DNA of 64,000 bases from Corticium candelabrum (lineage: Eukaryota; Porifera; Homoscleromorpha; Homosclerophorida; Plakinidae): assembly GCF_963422355.1 (NCBI RefSeq), contig NC_085099.1:5631625-5695624 (forward strand), written 5' to 3'. A model generated the notes under the pieces. It made no database searches, had not been told where the DNA came from, and worked only from the letters and a program-made list of their open reading frames with translations. The translations under genes and the position numbers were made by a program. Positions 18,552-31,100 of this stretch are shown in pieces. Within the stretch, counting starts at the first letter, position 1. Each line of letters begins with the position of its first letter.

Positions 18552-19553
18552 TTGAGACAAAAACTACTGCGAATTAAATTTCTGCGTTTCAACGACAGAA
18601 CGTTACTAGATCCAGTTGGTTGCCTTCTACCAGTTTACAATTGTTGTTCATTGCTTGGCTGCATGGGATACATCTGCTTCGCAAGTGGCTTCATCCGAAG
18701 CCATTTCTCTGAAACAGCAATCGATCTAGGCTCATACCAAAGCGACCTTCTTGCACACGGCAGTCTGTACACATGCAACACGTTAAGTGACCAAACATGC
18801 AGTGACTGCCTGGGACTCCAAGAATATATGACTAAATATTTGCAAATTTTATTTGTGCGCTCCTTGATTACTTCCCAGTATTTGCAGAACCTGCATGTTG
18901 GTGCTTTGAATTCACATGTTGGATGCGCTAGTACATGCATGAGCTGCCAACAGACTAACTGTAGAATCTTGTTGTCAAAGCTCAGGTCTCGATTCCCTAA
19001 ATCATGCCTCGAGTCAGAGATATTTCCGACTTCTACAGTTGTATTATATAGGTGAGGTATGGACTCACATCGTTGTGAGTTTAGTTTGGAATGCATGGGT
19101 GTTCATTGCTAGCAACTTAATTTCTAGTGTGGATGTGAACGCCACACTTTATACAAATGAAGTTTAATTTTATTCCAGATTTGCAGTATAGATCTGTTTT
19201 GTAACACTGATTTGTTGTATTACTGCAAGTAGGTCACTAGCTAAGGACGTAGAGGCGACCAGCAACTTCTGCAACATTGCTCTCGAAGAGCCTCCTGCAA
19301 AGAAGTTACCTAGAGCACGAGCTAACCGATGTATGTGTAATTCAACCAGTAGCTAGACTCTGGTCATGCCTAATGTCTGTGCTCTGTGTTCTGGGTATCT
19401 ATAGTCACCAACCCCTCCGCTCCATCACAGTGTACTTCCTGTGAGAAAGTGTTTGGGGAACTGCCTCTGCATTTTGGCAGCCAGAGACCAAAAAATGGGA
19501 ACAAAGCAATAGTTTTGGTTGTCCCTTCCTTTCATGGTGTGTTGGACATCTAG
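18552..19553 (+). CDS. Unrecognised Cys-rich protein, at least three exons
   Basis: Three blocks join in frame: about 18552-19051, 19230-19330 and 19405-19553, with GT-AG sites and matching phases (2 then 1), ending in VVPSFHGVLDI and a stop. I do not recognise the protein. It is cysteine-rich in the first block (C..C pairs in CSDCLGLQEY and CASTCMSCQQTNC) and has a CTSCEKVF motif in the last, suggesting zinc binding. An LRSRFPKSCLESEIFPTS stretch ends the first block. The start is uncertain: an in-frame stop precedes 18552 and no ATG opens the frame, so earlier exons are likely. A 153-codon frame on the other strand is probably a shadow. Confidence 0.45.
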
Positions 19554-19986
19554 GTATACAGTCCTCTATCCAAATATACTGTGTTTAATATCTGTTGCTA
19601 AATTGATGGTTGCAATTAACTTGTAACAGTATGACCACCTGACACTTCTCATCAATCAATCAATCAATCAATCAACCTACAGCCTTACCATGAGCTATCT
19701 TGTTTGAGGTGTGTATAATGTGAAGCTTCAAGTATAAACTTTTAGAATATCAAACTGAAATCATACAATTTTTTTCTGAAAATAATTGATGGTGTCAAAT
19801 ATTCTGTCTACATCATCTGTACTGGTCAACAAACAGCAGTGTAGTGAACCGTCTCCTACATAGTAGCTTTCTTTGGTTCTGTCTCACTTCATGTACTGTA
19901 GTATGTACAACTGATATTGAGAACATCAGAGATCTACAACCACAAGTTAAATTGTCAACCAGTAATCTCATTGACATAGGGTACAA

Positions 19987-22186
19987 CTACTCACTGAAGA
20001 GATGGTGTTTAACTGTCATCAAGTGCCTTAGAAAAGCAGCAGACGTGCTGGCAGCATACACCTGGTAATAGTCCTCTTTGCTTGCACTAGTACCATAGTT
20101 GGAGATGCCTTTCATGACGACTGCTTTGCCAAAGCTGTCCTTGCCTTGTTTCATGAACATGTGAGCTTCCATGTCGACTGCTTTCACTTTTCTGTCTGCC
20201 ATGCGCTCTTTTATAATCTTCAACTCTTCCTTCAGGTTCTCAGTCACGTTTGGCATGGTAGCCATAGTACAATCAACAATAGCACTGACAGCGTCTTTCC
20301 GTGGAAAAACAGCAGCATTTTCTTTGTACTCATTTCCTTCCTGTGTGGCAGTGTACTTATGCTTTGCTGTTGGTGATGAGCATGAAATCCAAGGAGACTT
20401 CTGCTCTAGCATTCTTGTGAGAACACTATCATAGATTAGACGGACCTTGTCAACATCCATTGTGGTCATTCCATGTAACTTCTTTTGTACCATCTTGTCC
20501 AGTAGCTCTTTCTTGGTAATCCCATCTTCTCCGCTTTGAGACACAAGCCCCAGAATGAGTTGTTGAAGATAACGAGGGCTTGGACGAATAGCGTCTTCCG
20601 GAACATACCGCAACCAGACATCAGAATTTTCTTGAGCCAGTTCGTTGACTGATGCAAGAATGGTGTTGTCAAGCGGTTCGTATTCTGCACTAGGTTGGTA
20701 TTGACCGCCTTCTTCAACTTTTCCGCTCATCTCTACTGTAGTTCGATTGGGGATGATCACACAACCGTGCTCGGTGTGGCTGTATTTGTCCTCCTCTCCA
20801 GCGCAGATCCCAGTCATCACGACTACATTAGCACTGAAGTGCCTGGCAAGTTCAGACAAGATCCTCTGAGTCTCCATTCCTCCCATTTTTGTTTGTGAGG
20901 CCATCCCCACCTTCAGAGGAGTTGACATCGATGTCGACATCCATTTGTCGCACACTTTGACGTTGAGCTGCGGGAGATGTGGATGTTTGCCTTCAAATTT
21001 GCTCTCATTTCCGTTTTCTAGAACTCTTATTGCAGCTCTTAGCTCTAACGGCAAAGCGCAAACAACAAGAACATTGAAATGATCTAGTTTGTCTGACATC
21101 ATGTGATAATGTTGATTGTTTCCGAAACCTGAAATTGAAGATCACAATTAAGTTAACGTGAAGTGAAACAAGGTGTACTAAAAAAATGTGTCCCATCAGT
21201 TGCTCTACTACTAGACTGAAGATGCTCCCGTGTGCAGCCCACAGACAACAAATCCGTAATCTGTGATCTGTTTCACTACACTAATCTGGTCGATAGTACC
21301 TTTTAACTCTACTGCTCTGAGGACTCTAATCCTTTTTGAAAACGTTACAACAGACATTTGGCAAATTATCTTTTTCAACATGCACAAGTAAAATGACATA
21401 ACTATAGCAGGGCATAATTTATCCGGTATCGCATCGCACTTTGCGAGTCGATTTTTGTATGTTGGGAATGAAAGTCAGGTACGTGTTGTAAACTGCGATG
21501 CAAAATCAGAATGTCACATCCAAGTACAGTAGTAAAAACCTCATAACTGTGCACCCTGCATAGCAAAGTGGTGAGAGGATAGGCATTGGCTATTGTTATG
21601 TTATTTTATATACTATTATATCTTTATTCAATTATGAACCATCTCTACTTGAGTGGTCATGCTGTGCACTACATACTTGCATGACTAAAGCACATTAGCA
21701 GAACACCTGCTGAAACTATAATTCTCATTAGCAGAAGGGATGGCAACAGACAGAAACATTGAAACAACATAGCTATTGAGACTTCCAATGTAACTACCTA
21801 ACAAGGTAAAAAAAGGAACAAAAGTAAGGAACAGTGTAGTCAATGTTCTATGTATAGTAGATATAATGTAGAAGGTCAACACCAACTAAAATAACAAACA
21901 ACATGCAATGTGTATTGCATATGACCTTTCCAATGTAGAGATCAACACAAACAGCACTGTCAGCAGAAATACAAACAGCACAGCTTTTCCACATGAACTT
22001 GTGCCAGTAGACTAGAAAAGCATAAACTGTCTGGGTATTTAATTAATTAATTAAATGCTTTATTTTGCAAAAATATGGTTGCAACAAATTTTGCATTACT
22101 GCTACTCAAGTTGCAATTTGTGTAGCAATACTGCTACGCAAAAAAAGAAAAGTAAATTATGCCCTGTATAGATTTACACACACACA

Positions 22187-22219
<33 letters not shown>

Positions 22220-22232
22220 CACACACATGAGC

Positions 22233-22295
<63 letters not shown>

Positions 22296-22585
22296 GCTGG
22301 TCTAATGTCGTCCAATTTTCAGCCTGAAAAGACTATGCTTAAAGACTGTATTCCCACAGCACACAAATGACCACATCTGAAACTAGTGCTATGTCAAAAA
22401 CACTTTGATTTGCTTAAAATTATGTAACTAAATACATTGTATGTCAGACATGTGACACATAATGAAAGTTCTTTGTCCTGACCTCCTGCATACTCTGCAA
22501 CTTCATCTCTAGTGAGGGACCTTACAAATGTCCAACATTATAATTTCTGCCTAAGTGCAGTCAATTTAGGTATGCTGTAAACAAG

Positions 22586-22646
<61 letters not shown>

Positions 22647-25600
22647 CTGTTCTTTCTCCTCTTATGGAAAGACAAGCAGCAGGACACTCAAGTTTAAGTC
22701 AATTTAGATATGCTGTAAACAGTAAAAACTATGATAGCAAGTAATCAAGTAGCTAACTTCTGTCTCAGACAGAAAAATAAACCACAATAAATGCAATGCA
22801 ATATCTTACTATGGCATCTCCCTTAAAGGTTGTTAAACAGAGGGACAAGCTGGTAATTTGAGGTCTTCAGCTAAAAATGGTGAGTGTAGTTAAAGCCAAA
22901 ACGAATGTCAAGCCATTCACTACAAATTATCATTTTTTGACAATTTACCAGATAACAGTTTATAGCTATCCACAACCCTAGAATGTTGTTTAACTGACTT
23001 TCAACAAACTAAAATGCATTAATTAATACTCTCACCTTGGTCAACGTCAACATGTTGTCCAGTGTGCTTCTTTAACCCAACATCTACAATTTGAACACAA
23101 TATTTACCAGCAATGTGTGCTAATCCGCATCATACTCTCACCTTGATTACCGTCAACATGTTGTTCAGTGTGCTTCTTCAACACCACGTCTACAATGTGA
23201 CCAAAATATTTACCAGCAATGTGTGCTAAGCCACATGCACAGAGTGCATCAGAAAGCACACAATTCACGGCATCTTCTTGACACTTTCCACTCCACTTTT
23301 GTAGCATTTTGTAACTTGGCACTGATGAAGGTCGCTTGTCAGCAATATCATCAATATCAGTGTCTAGTTCCAAAGACAGATCCTTCCAACGGTCACCAAC
23401 ATCTCGAGCAATGCATTTCAAATCATTCTGATCAACCACTGCTCCACATTCAGTAGAGAATATCTCAGAAAGAGGAACCCCAGAAGATACACTGGAGACA
23501 ACTGCAAAACAATGGGAAATTATAGAAAAAGATCACAAAGACAGCTGTTGCTCTACCTGTCTGAATGCCGGGCAATAGTGGCTTTTCCAATGTCTTTGTT
23601 AATTGATGAAAATCATCAACATAGAAGCAAGAGTAAGAACTGGAAGGTTTAACAAAATACTTGTAAGTCTTCTTCGTTATGAGTCCTGGCTTAGTTTCCT
23701 TCTTTGTAGTGATGTATCTGTCAAGCAACACTCCTGGTACTGTGAGCAAGATAGTTTCAATCTCTTGCACACAACGCCACATCACATGATAAAGGCGAAA
23801 CAGATTAAAGTTTGATTTTGAAACTCGACCTATCATCGTCACTTCAGGCTCTCTCTCATCTGTGTGAGCAAACAGTGTGACACAACCATAGCGCATTACA
23901 AAACCGGATCTCCAGTGGCTAACATAAGATGCGTGATGATGACACCGACATGACAATCTCTCAAACACTCCACGAGGCACTGAATAGACACGTACAAATG
24001 AATACTTGACTACCACTTGGAATGAAGACAATGGGCAATCAGTAGCCCACAGGCTGCCAATGCCATCAGGTCTTTTGCTGTCTAGTAACCAAGGAAGAAG
24101 GAGTTTTCCTTCCTCTTTCATCAGTAAGCCAATAGCACTGCTATTTGCACCATCATCAAAAAATGATGCCTCGCTTCCAGAATCAGAAGAACTACTATTT
24201 GGTGACTCTTCAAAAAAGGGTTTATCTGATAAATCTGGAAAGTCCTTTACTTCACAGAGTATTTTCATGACCTCCTGTTCAACATCTGCATGAGGAGTCA
24301 CAACGTTTCCTTTCTCTTTCATCAGTAAGCCAATAGCACTGCTATTTGCACCATCATCAAAAAATGATGCCTCGCTTCCAGAATCAGAAGGACTACTATT
24401 TGGTGACTCTTCAAAAAAGGGTTTATCTGATAAATCTGGAAAGTCCTTTACTTCACAGAGTATTTTCATGACCTCCTGTTCAACATCTGCATGAGGAGTC
24501 ACAATGTAAGCAAATTCAAATTGAATAACCATGTTAATTAATACATCAAGATGATACGTTGTAAGTTTAAAGTCTGACCAGAGAGCCATCAGCATCCGCA
24601 TACTTAAACATGCATTCTCTACCAGATCTTTTTTCATCTCATTAAACTTTTCAGGGCTTACTGCGTTGGGATAACTCCGAAAACGAATATCACGTTGTAG
24701 TTTGTAATGGTCATGTCGAAATATTGCCTTGAAAACATCAACAACAAATGAAACAAGACCAAATACGTAGGAACAGAGAGATGGATATTGAGGATAATAC
24801 AAAATTGAGCTGATTTGATGAAGATACAGTAAAACTAAGCGACTATCTTCTTGACACAAACCACAGTCCATGCCATATTTCTGCACCGTCTCAATAGACC
24901 ACATTGGCACACGACTACGGTGCTTTAATACTGAAAACCCCCGATAAGGACGGTCATTTCGTTGCTTATGCAATCCAAGTATAACTTCTGCACTGTATTT
25001 CAGTCTCTCTTCAAATGAAAGCCATCTTTCAGGAACTTCTGCACTGACAACTGGCCATAATGTCTCATTGTCAGTATATTCTTGCAAGTGCTCATATAAC
25101 TGTTTCATGCCTTCTGTTGTACTCGAGCTAAAAAATAACACTTCCTTTTTGACATGTACTTGTTGATGCACGTGAAATGAATTATAAGAGCTTTGGCTTG
25201 TTTGCAAACCACGCTTCTTTATTTCTGCTTTCCTTTCTTTCAACATGTCCTTCAAACACTGTTCATAGTGATGTTTCTTTGCAGAGCGATCATCAGCTGA
25301 ACAGAGCTGGTCAGACTTAGTAAATATGCTCAACACTACAGCACGACTACAACGTTCAAGGATCATCTGTATGTGATTACCAGCATGTTGATGGAAATAC
25401 TCGTCAGTAAGATCATACTCACTGCTGTCCACAACTACAATATTGACAGACTTGTCACTGACTAACATTTGGTTAGCTAGTAAATAGGAAAGATGACCCC
25501 CACAGTCAATGACAATAAAATTTGTTCCATTGGGCAAACTAAACTCGCTTTGTTCTATACCAATTGTTCTCTCCTCTTCTTGTGTCAATGAGGAACATTT

Positions 25601-26518
25601 GGTAGCTAGTGTTCGTGAAAGACTCGTTTTACCAGCTTTAAATTTGCCCCACACCAACAGTTTCATTCTTCGTAACTTGACAGGTAATGAAGATGACAAA
25701 GCACAGAAGTAAGACCGAATTGCAGAAATTCCTTCCTTGCACACTTCAATAGGAGGTGACACAAGAATAGTCCCAAAGCAGGAAAATCCAGTGAGTTTTG
25801 ACAAGTTACATATTTCTTTAGGGAGATAACTGATAGCATTAACATCGATGTTCAACCATTCTATCTCAGTCATTTTCAAAATCTGAGATGGAAATAATTC
25901 CATCGCACACCCCCCTAAGTGCAAATATCTGATTTTGGTTAATGTTTCTGGAAGTTCTTTGTCCAGTGCATCAAAAGGATTACCTGACAATTTTAGGCAT
26001 TTGAGATTGACAAGCCGAGAAAATGAGTCACAAAGATGTTCCAAACAATTGCCAAATAACTCCAGATGTTCTAAAGCTGCGAGATCTCCAAAATTGTGAG
26101 GCAGTGATTTCAAGCCACAACTGTTGATAAAAAGTGTTTTCAATGAAGTAAGACGAGTACAAATTTCCAGTGGTATTTCTGTAATTTCTTTTTTACCTAA
26201 AACCTTCAACACTTTCAGTTTCATATTACATACAAAGTGAGGAATCTGTTTCAAACATCGGTCCTCGAAAATCAAGTCCCCGATGGCAACGTCTTGTACT
26301 TGCGCAAAGACAGGCAAAATGCTGTCCGCTAGACATCCCTGTAGACATGGCAGTGACGTAGACATGACCTGTAACTGTTTTGCGAACGCTAATGGTCGTA
26401 GATTGTGATAAAAACGCTCAAAATGATCATGCAAAAACATCTTCACAGTTAGATCTTTGATCGCAATAATGTAGTGAAAAGGCAGAGCAATCCAGCAGTG
26501 GTCCGGCTCACCCGCCAT
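19987..26518 (-). CDS. LRR - Roc-COR - death domain - nucleoside phosphorylase-like fusion protein
   Basis: Three exons in phase 1: 23557-26518, 23142-23501 and 19987-21128, total 4464 nt, 1487 aa. The 55-bp intron 1 is GTAGAG...CAG; intron 2 (21129-23141) is GTGAGA...CAG. Residues about 85-265 are leucine-rich repeats (LKTLFINSCGLKSLP, LKCLKLSGNPF). Residues 285-455 are a Roc GTPase: P-loop GKFKAGKTSLS (291-301), DCGG (338-341), TKSD (400-403). A COR-like region follows. Residues about 672-804 are a tandem duplicate of 67 aa. Residues 988-1107 contain a death domain (VGDRWKDLSLELDTDIDDI, LQKWSGK). Residues 1108-1487 are a PNP/MTAN-type domain: VLVVCALPLELRAAI, VVVMTGICAGE, VDMEAHMF, MKGISNYG. 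In that family the ME pair and the first Glu are catalytic and the ISD Asp is the proton donor; here it is Asn. ROCO proteins with a death domain are known (DAPK1-like); this C-terminal partner is unknown to me. Role inferred: GTP-gated innate or cell-death signalling. Confidence 0.85.
22176..22293. repeat. (AC)n microsatellite in ROCO intron 2
   Basis: Near-continuous AC with a few breaks around 22220-22235. Confidence 0.95.
22588..22643. repeat. (AC)n microsatellite in ROCO intron 2
   Basis: About 55 bp of AC. The flanks share CAATTTAGRTATGCTGTAAACA on both sides (22562 and 22698), a small direct repeat bracketing the tract. Confidence 0.9.
23043..23240 (-). repeat. Tandem copy of the death-domain exon tail with its splice donor
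   Basis: The last about 95 bp of the second ROCO exon, with its GTGAGAGT donor (23142-23236), is repeated just downstream at 23043-23125. The copy reads LAHIAGKYCVQIVDVGLKK and ends in the same CAAG/GTGAGAGT junction. Reading straight through from the first copy meets a stop, so the second donor is probably unused. Confidence 0.8.
24104..24505 (-). repeat. 201-bp in-frame tandem duplication in the ROCO gene
   Basis: Two adjacent copies with a 201-bp period, differing at only a few bases, encode two copies of a 67-aa block containing EVKDFPDLSDKPFFEESP and DSGSEASFFDDGANSS. The acidic Ser-rich block lies after the COR-like region. The near identity implies a recent event. Confidence 0.95.
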
Positions 26519-26732
26519 CTCTCCCGGAAGTCACGTGAGTCATGCAAATTCCTAAATTACATGTCCATACGGAAGCCCAAGGCGAGCATATGTCCATTTA
26601 ATTAATAATAGGCGAAATTCAGTGTCTTTCGCCCGGAAGTATGACGCAGCGGAAAGGGTTTGGCTAAGCGAGACTACATTTCATGCTGGAAAATTAGAAT
26701 TTAATTTTTAAAAAGCTGTTACATTAGCAGTG
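26519..26732. promoter_or_regulatory. 5' region of the ROCO fusion gene
   Basis: Directly upstream of the start codon (complement of 26518). It includes CGGAAGT/CCGGAAG words (26524, 26633), which resemble ETS sites, and no TATA box. Promoter role inferred only from position. Confidence 0.35.
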
Positions 26733-27398
26733 AATTGTGTGTTTGCGTTATAGTTGTGTGATAAATGTGCTCATCATCAATATATCAGTTAGCTGTTAAG
26801 ATGTCTGATGCTCAGCGATAAAGCCAAGTAGGGTAAGATGTCATGTGACCGCACCAAACAAATTCATGAGCTCGATGACTACATATTATTGTGGTCTTAA
26901 TCTCATTTTTTATTGTTAATAGGAAACGTAAAGTCTTTTGTCTTTCTAAAAGTCAGCAATTACTAGAGAAGCATAATACTGTTAGAACTTTGTTGACAAC
27001 GTTTAATTAAATAATTGTCTGTTGATATCAATGCTGTGGTGCTAACATAGAATATAATTAATTAAACTCATTACTGTTAGCAATTTGAAAGTGCATGGTT
27101 GTACCAACACTGTTGAACACACTTCCTTCTACAGTTTTATGATCCCTCATATCAACCAAATTTAGGTCTTTGGACTGTACTGCACATACCGTACACCATG
27201 CACCCCATGCCTGTTACGCAAAATCTACAGTAGAGTATAAGACAAGGCTTTGCTAAAAAACTTGATGCCTTGAGATGATTAGATATTGACAAATTAACCT
27301 TCTACAGCAAAAACACTGTTAAATTTAAAACTGTCAATATCACTGACATACGTACATGAACACACTGATGTCAATGCATAGACTCAAAGGTCTATGTT
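26733..27398. repeat. About 0.65-kb dispersed repeat, copy 1
   Basis: Collinear with 39886-40440, sharing GTGTGATAAATGTGCTCATC, ACTGTTAGAACTTTGTTGAC, AACACTGTTGAACACACTTC and CACTGTTAAATTTAAAACTG at matching spacing, with small indels throughout. No open frame. It ends against a (GT)n tract. Type unknown: a non-autonomous element or an LTR-like remnant are both possible. Confidence 0.85.
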
Positions 27399-27419
27399 TG
27401 TGTGTTTGTGAAGACTTGT

Positions 27420-27421
27420 GT

Positions 27422-27508
<87 letters not shown>
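27420..27508. repeat. (GT)n microsatellite
   Basis: About 85 bp of GT abutting the end of the 26733-27398 repeat. Confidence 0.95.
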
Positions 27509-27509
<1 letters not shown>

Positions 27510-27737
27510 ATGTGCTCAAGCAGTATACCTTTAAACTTTTCAGTATCAAGGATACATCATGCATGCAGTGCTGCTCTTGTGTTGAGCGGTGTTGATATCA
27601 CTGGACCTGAGATCATCTGTACAAACACGTTGCCCTATATGTGACAATGAGATCGGGTTCACTTGCTGCAATGGCTGTGTTTGAGGCACATACCATCCTG
27701 ACATGGATGGTATAATCATCTGGTTGTCAAGGTTGTC

Positions 27738-27885
27738 TATCTGTCTGTTTGTCTGTTTGTCTGTATGTCTGCCTGTCCATCTGTCTGTCTGTCTGTCAGT
27801 CTGTCTGTCCACATCTGTGTGCACGCCTGTCTGTCTATCTGTTAAAGTCGGTCTGTCTGTCTGTTTGTCTGTCTGTCCGTCCATC
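27738..27885. repeat. Degenerate (CTGT)n array
   Basis: CTGT/CTGC/CCAT tetranucleotides; the complement of the GACA arrays at 7.5-8.7 kb. Confidence 0.85.
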
Positions 27886-28439
27886 CGCCATTTATGCTGT
27901 GTCTGTTTCGTTGCCTCTTTGTTTGTTTTTGCATGTTTCTTGTTTGTTTACTGTCTATTATAGCAGGAGGATGTCAAGGTATTGGTACGCAATGCAATAG
28001 CAGGCAGCCGGCCAGAGTTTTCAATGATTTGGCCAGAACACATTCTCTACCTCCACATTACCCACGTTATCCTTGGTTAATATCAATACGGTTATGATAA
28101 CATCAACTTGTGTGTATCACGGTTGACACCTAAGACCTTTCATGAAGCTAATGTAAAAGGGGAGAGGTGAAATCATTAGAACGTTGTCCACCACAATTGT
28201 GTTTAATTAATTGATATGTCATGTGTTACAGGCAAGGAGACTGCAGCTATAAGAGAGGAACAACAGGTATTGACACATTAAGTGTGTTGTGTGGTGGTTA
28301 CATTATTTGTTGTTGTTTACATCACTATGTTGTTTTTGTTTACATTATTTGTTAGCTGTTTTGCATGAGTGTGTCGTTCCTATTCCATTAGAAGTGACAG
28401 ACGAGCAAGTGAGACAGCTGGGAGAGGAACAAATGGAGA

Positions 28440-28515
<76 letters not shown>
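28440..28515. repeat. (GT)n microsatellite
   Basis: About 75 bp of GT, 150 bp beyond the 3' end of the ANK-death gene. Confidence 0.95.
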
Positions 28516-28517
<2 letters not shown>

Positions 28518-28664
28518 CAGTGATATTAAGAAATAAAAGGAATTGTTGTATTAATATAAACATGAATACAAAAGCAATAAGAAAGCATCCAAAATGTAAC
28601 ACATGACTTGCTTGCATCAACAATGAACCATATGACAAGCCATGCAGACAAAAAAGTGACAAAG

Positions 28665-31017
28665 TCAATTATTGTATTGTCCACTGTCCTGTGTTCTCAA
28701 GTCTCGATGATTACCCACCTCATCTGTTATTGCAGCAGCACAAATTGACATGGGAAGTTGCTGGCAAGCAGACAAGATGATACGAACAACATTGCGGGCA
28801 CCAACAGAGTCAGCTTTTTTGCTGAGTATTGCATTTAGTTTGCCTGAGGGTGTAGGAATTGACGATGTGATTGAGTTGAGTTGAGACATTTTGTATCCCA
28901 ACTCAAGTCCAACATCACTCCACTGATCGCCAGCCAGAGCAACAACAGCACGCATGACATCTCCTGAATCAAATCAATGAGTATTAATTGTTTTACACAC
29001 AATACAAGTGGACACTACTCTAAGCTGACAGACTCATTGACAACATGAATATCTAACACCACTCTAATACCTGACTAACACAGCAATTGAGAAATAGAAA
29101 GCAAAACTAAAAAATATGACACTGGCAACTCTGACAGTGAAAGAGAGCAAGCACAGTTCCTAAGGGACTCAGTCGTTCATACGTTGTAGACTCCACATCA
29201 ATTGTCTCTAGAGACTTGCAATCGCTTGGTCCTTCATGCTTTCCTCTTTCTACAAAAGGAGGGCATAGTACAGGACAAAAGTGCTTGTGTGAAGCAAAAA
29301 CACGGAAATGTGCGTCATGCACTGCCCATAATCACGTAACACCGTTGCAAATTCTACAGCTGAACCATCACCGTATGGTATGTGTGCTTTTTGCTGTAGA
29401 TTGAAGGTGAGTCAGTGATACGAAAGCACGTTTTACTTACTCTTAAGCAAACATCAAAGTATAGCTACACTATGGTGCCAGCAGCTAGCCTCGGCTTCCC
29501 AAACCCGTGTAGCGCCGATTCAAAACCGTCCCCTAGAGACGATTTTAAATCGGCGCTACTCGGGTCTGGAAGGCTGAGGCTAACCAGCAGCATAGCGTGG
29601 TCCTCAAGTTTTGGCGCTAATAAAGCCATGCCCCTTTTAACTTTTTGCTTCCACAAACATGACGCCAGTGAGATGATCCTTGCTCACACCGGACTCACAG
29701 TTTAATTAAACGTGTGTAAGAAAATAATATCGATTTCAAATTACAAATAGACTGGGGACTGAGTGCTGTCAGAGTGCATAAAGGAGTGGAAACAGTCTTT
29801 GCCATGAAGATTTTCAAGCCTCGAGGCAATTGCCAAAATAGAATCTCGATAACAATAAATATTACTAATTCAGTGCAAACCGGCGTTGGCCAGAATAACC
29901 TGGGCAGAGAGTAGATCGAGAAAGTACACAGAGTGCATGCAAATTGGTAGTGAATATTCCATTCAAACAGTACTTGAAAAATTAATGGATAGACTGTTGC
30001 TTTTCGATGCTATAATCTTCTTTGACTCTACCTTTGATAAAAAGCGTAGCAAACGTCTTAATATTACTACGTCATGGGCATGCGCACTTTACCACGACTC
30101 TTCTCGATACTACCAGTTTACACTCTGTACTGGTTTTAACATTGAACTGATATTGTGTATATTATCAAAGAGATGGTCAAAGTTGTCAACATACTACTCT
30201 AAGACAAGGTGGACTGTTTGGTAACTTAATTAGATAAGCTAAAGATCTGCTTGAAGCAGAGTGACATGCCCAAGAAGTTTGGGAGGCTTAGCATCCCCCA
30301 GCCCACGACCCTACACCGGTAGCTATACATGAAGCGATGAAACAAACCTAAACTTATTGGACGTTATTTGGAAAACCACCTCATAGGTTTTGTTTTCTAA
30401 CGTTATCATAATGCTCAGCTATCAAGTTGCTCTAAGATAGCACCAAACTTCCCCCCGCGACCAGAAACGATTAGTGGCCAAGGGTGGAGTCAGAGTTGTG
30501 CACACAGGTGAAGTGCTCCTTTAGACACACACATGATAGACTTAGTAATGAAAGACATACAGACACGAAGAACACAGTGAAATAAAGATGTAAAACAAAG
30601 TCACAAAACCCAGCATAACGAATCGATTTATGTGAGATGGGTTTGTGCAAAAATGACCCACTGAATATTGATGGGTAAAGTATACAACATGCAAAGAAAT
30701 TGCTCTTCAAGGCCAATTTGCTGACAGATGTTATCTAAGATGGTCCCTTGACCAAAACAAGACTATAGCAATGAGTTATTTAATGTGAGCAGAATTTGCC
30801 ATTTCCAGTACCATCAGAGAGCAAATATGTCATATTCTATAGTGCCACCTGTCCTCACATCACATTCTGATAGTACTAATGTTAGATTGCCAATGAGTGC
30901 TTATTTGTAAGGTCTAACCAGATAAATCTTGCACTCAACCCTCATATATGCATGTATGAGTATACAAGCTCTACTACGATAACAAAGTGCTGATATTGGG
31001 AAAACCTAGCATACAAG

Positions 31018-31100
<83 letters not shown>

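Noticed and set aside
19987-21102. The nucleosidase-like block as a stand-alone gene starting MMSDKLDHF
   Set aside because: The frame continues upstream (FGNNQHYH) to a TTTCAG acceptor whose phase matches the death-domain exon, so an internal exon is more likely. A second promoter cannot be excluded.
28289-28450. Plus-strand exon-like pieces (KETAAIREEQQ at about 28232-28266 and VTDEQVRQLGEEQMET at 28390-28443)
   Set aside because: They have splice-like edges but the phases do not join and no further exons were found. They may be chance or remnants.
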